Below, piece by piece: positions 63,579 through 64,000 of a stretch of DNA of 64,000 bases. The notes beneath the pieces are model-generated. The model worked only from the letters and a program-made list of their open reading frames with translations. It did no database searches and was not told where the DNA came from. The first letter of the stretch is position 1. Each line of letters starts with the position of its first letter. The stretch comes from Acetonema longum DSM 6540 (GTDB taxonomy: Bacteria; Bacillota; Negativicutes; Sporomusales; Acetonemataceae): positions 62,001 through 126,000 of the forward strand of contig NZ_AFGF01000126.1 of NCBI RefSeq assembly GCF_000219125.1. The letters run 5' to 3'. Made by a program: the position numbers and the translations under genes.

Positions 63579-64000
63579 TTGATTAATCGTACACTGGATG
63601 ATCGATATACGTTGCTGGAATGCGTCGGATCAGGCGGTATGGCCGATGTATACCGGGCCCATGATCAGCTTTTGGACCGGTCGGTAGCCGTGAAAGTTTT
63701 AAAATCACATTTAAGCAGCGACAAAGAGTTTATTGCCAAGTTTCGGCGAGAAGCTCAGGCGGCAGCTAAATTATCCCATCCTAACATTGTGAATATTTTT
63801 GATGTAGGCCGGGACAACGGCGCTGATTATATTGTCATGGAATTCATCTCCGGTGAAACCCTAAAAGAGCGCATCCAGCGTATGGGGGCTCTGCCAGTGG
63901 ATATGGCAGCCCATATTGCTGTCGAGATAGCGGAAGCCCTGGAACAAGCCCATCAGAACAATATTGTCCATTGCGATATAAAGCCTCATAATATCCTGAT
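63579..64000 (+). CDS. prkC: PrkC-type Ser/Thr protein kinase, N-terminal part (runs off window)
   Basis: First 140 residues of a Hanks-type kinase. Seen: the glycine loop GSGGMADVYRA (about 18-28), the Lys of VAVKVLK, the Glu of FRREAQAAAKLSHPN and the catalytic HCDIKPHNIL. HCD instead of the more common HRD is seen in many bacterial kinases. TTG start after AAGGGGGTG. The rest, including any membrane segment or PASTA repeats, lies outside. It should phosphorylate the FHA partners and be opposed by the PP2C. Confidence 0.92.
   Translation, partial: MINRTLDDRYTLLECVGSGGMADVYRAHDQLLDRSVAVKVLKSHLSSDKEFIAKFRREAQAAAKLSHPNIVNIFDVGRDNGADYIVMEFISGETLKERIQRMGALPVDMAAHIAVEIAEALEQAHQNNIVHCDIKPHNIL

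Overview
This window is a 64 kb stretch of a low-to-moderate GC Firmicute chromosome. Nearly every gene reads left to right and the order follows the Bacillus subtilis proS-polC-nusA-infB to prkC block. A PolC-type replicase, YlxR/YlxQ, SepF, DivIVA, RemA, RqcH, an anaerobic class III ribonucleotide reductase, a clostridial 2[4Fe-4S] ferredoxin and a FhaA (DUF3662) signalling cassette point to an anaerobic Firmicute. My best guess is the Negativicutes (Sporomusa/Pelosinus type); this is inference from gene content, not a database match. I see no rRNA, tRNA, CRISPR array, transposase or integrase.

Layout. 1-4502: end of proS, then polC, whose product lacks the inserted proofreading exonuclease. 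4538-12810: rimP-nusA-ylxR-ylxQ-infB-rbfA-nrnA-truB-ribF, a translation and RNA-processing operon behind a good sigma-A promoter and a leader hairpin. 12811-15493: rpsO and pnp, each with a terminator. 15500-18866: an inserted four-gene agr-type quorum-sensing island (histidine kinase, AgrB, a 46-residue AgrD pro-peptide, LytTR regulator) plus an extra 43-residue ORF, lying between pnp and ylxY, which are adjacent in B. subtilis. 19006-22641: envelope genes (YlxY-like deacetylase, amidase), M16 peptidase and dUTPase. 22738-25832: nrdR-nrdD-nrdG behind two NrdR boxes 32 bp apart; the NrdD C-terminus lacks the usual glycyl-radical motif.

25904-35090: a radical-SAM protein, pgeF, yggS, sepF, proC, ylmH, divIVA, DUF167 and ileS, a division and ribosome-quality group. 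35149-40364: tandem hairpin repeats, small membrane and redox proteins, mgsA, and the lspA-rluD-pyrR trio. 40442-42202 is rqcH, the only gene on the minus strand. 42366-50109: Ca2+-type P-ATPase, dapF, a secreted unknown, yicC, remA, gmk, rpoZ and coaBC. 50205-51564: metK under a SAM-I riboswitch. 51689-58786: priA, def, fmt, DUF116, rsmB and rlmN. 58807-64000: a promoter and a tightly packed FhaA/FHA/PP2C/FtsW/PBP/Ser-Thr-kinase cassette, cut off in the kinase, that probably couples phosphorylation to septal peptidoglycan synthesis.

Most genes are housekeeping. The most interesting signals are the exonuclease-less PolC, the agr island and its predicted cyclic peptide, the atypical NrdD C-terminus, and a tandem hairpin pair with a compensatory base change. 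No intergenic gap exceeds 300 bases; the longest (50110-50379) holds the SAM riboswitch.
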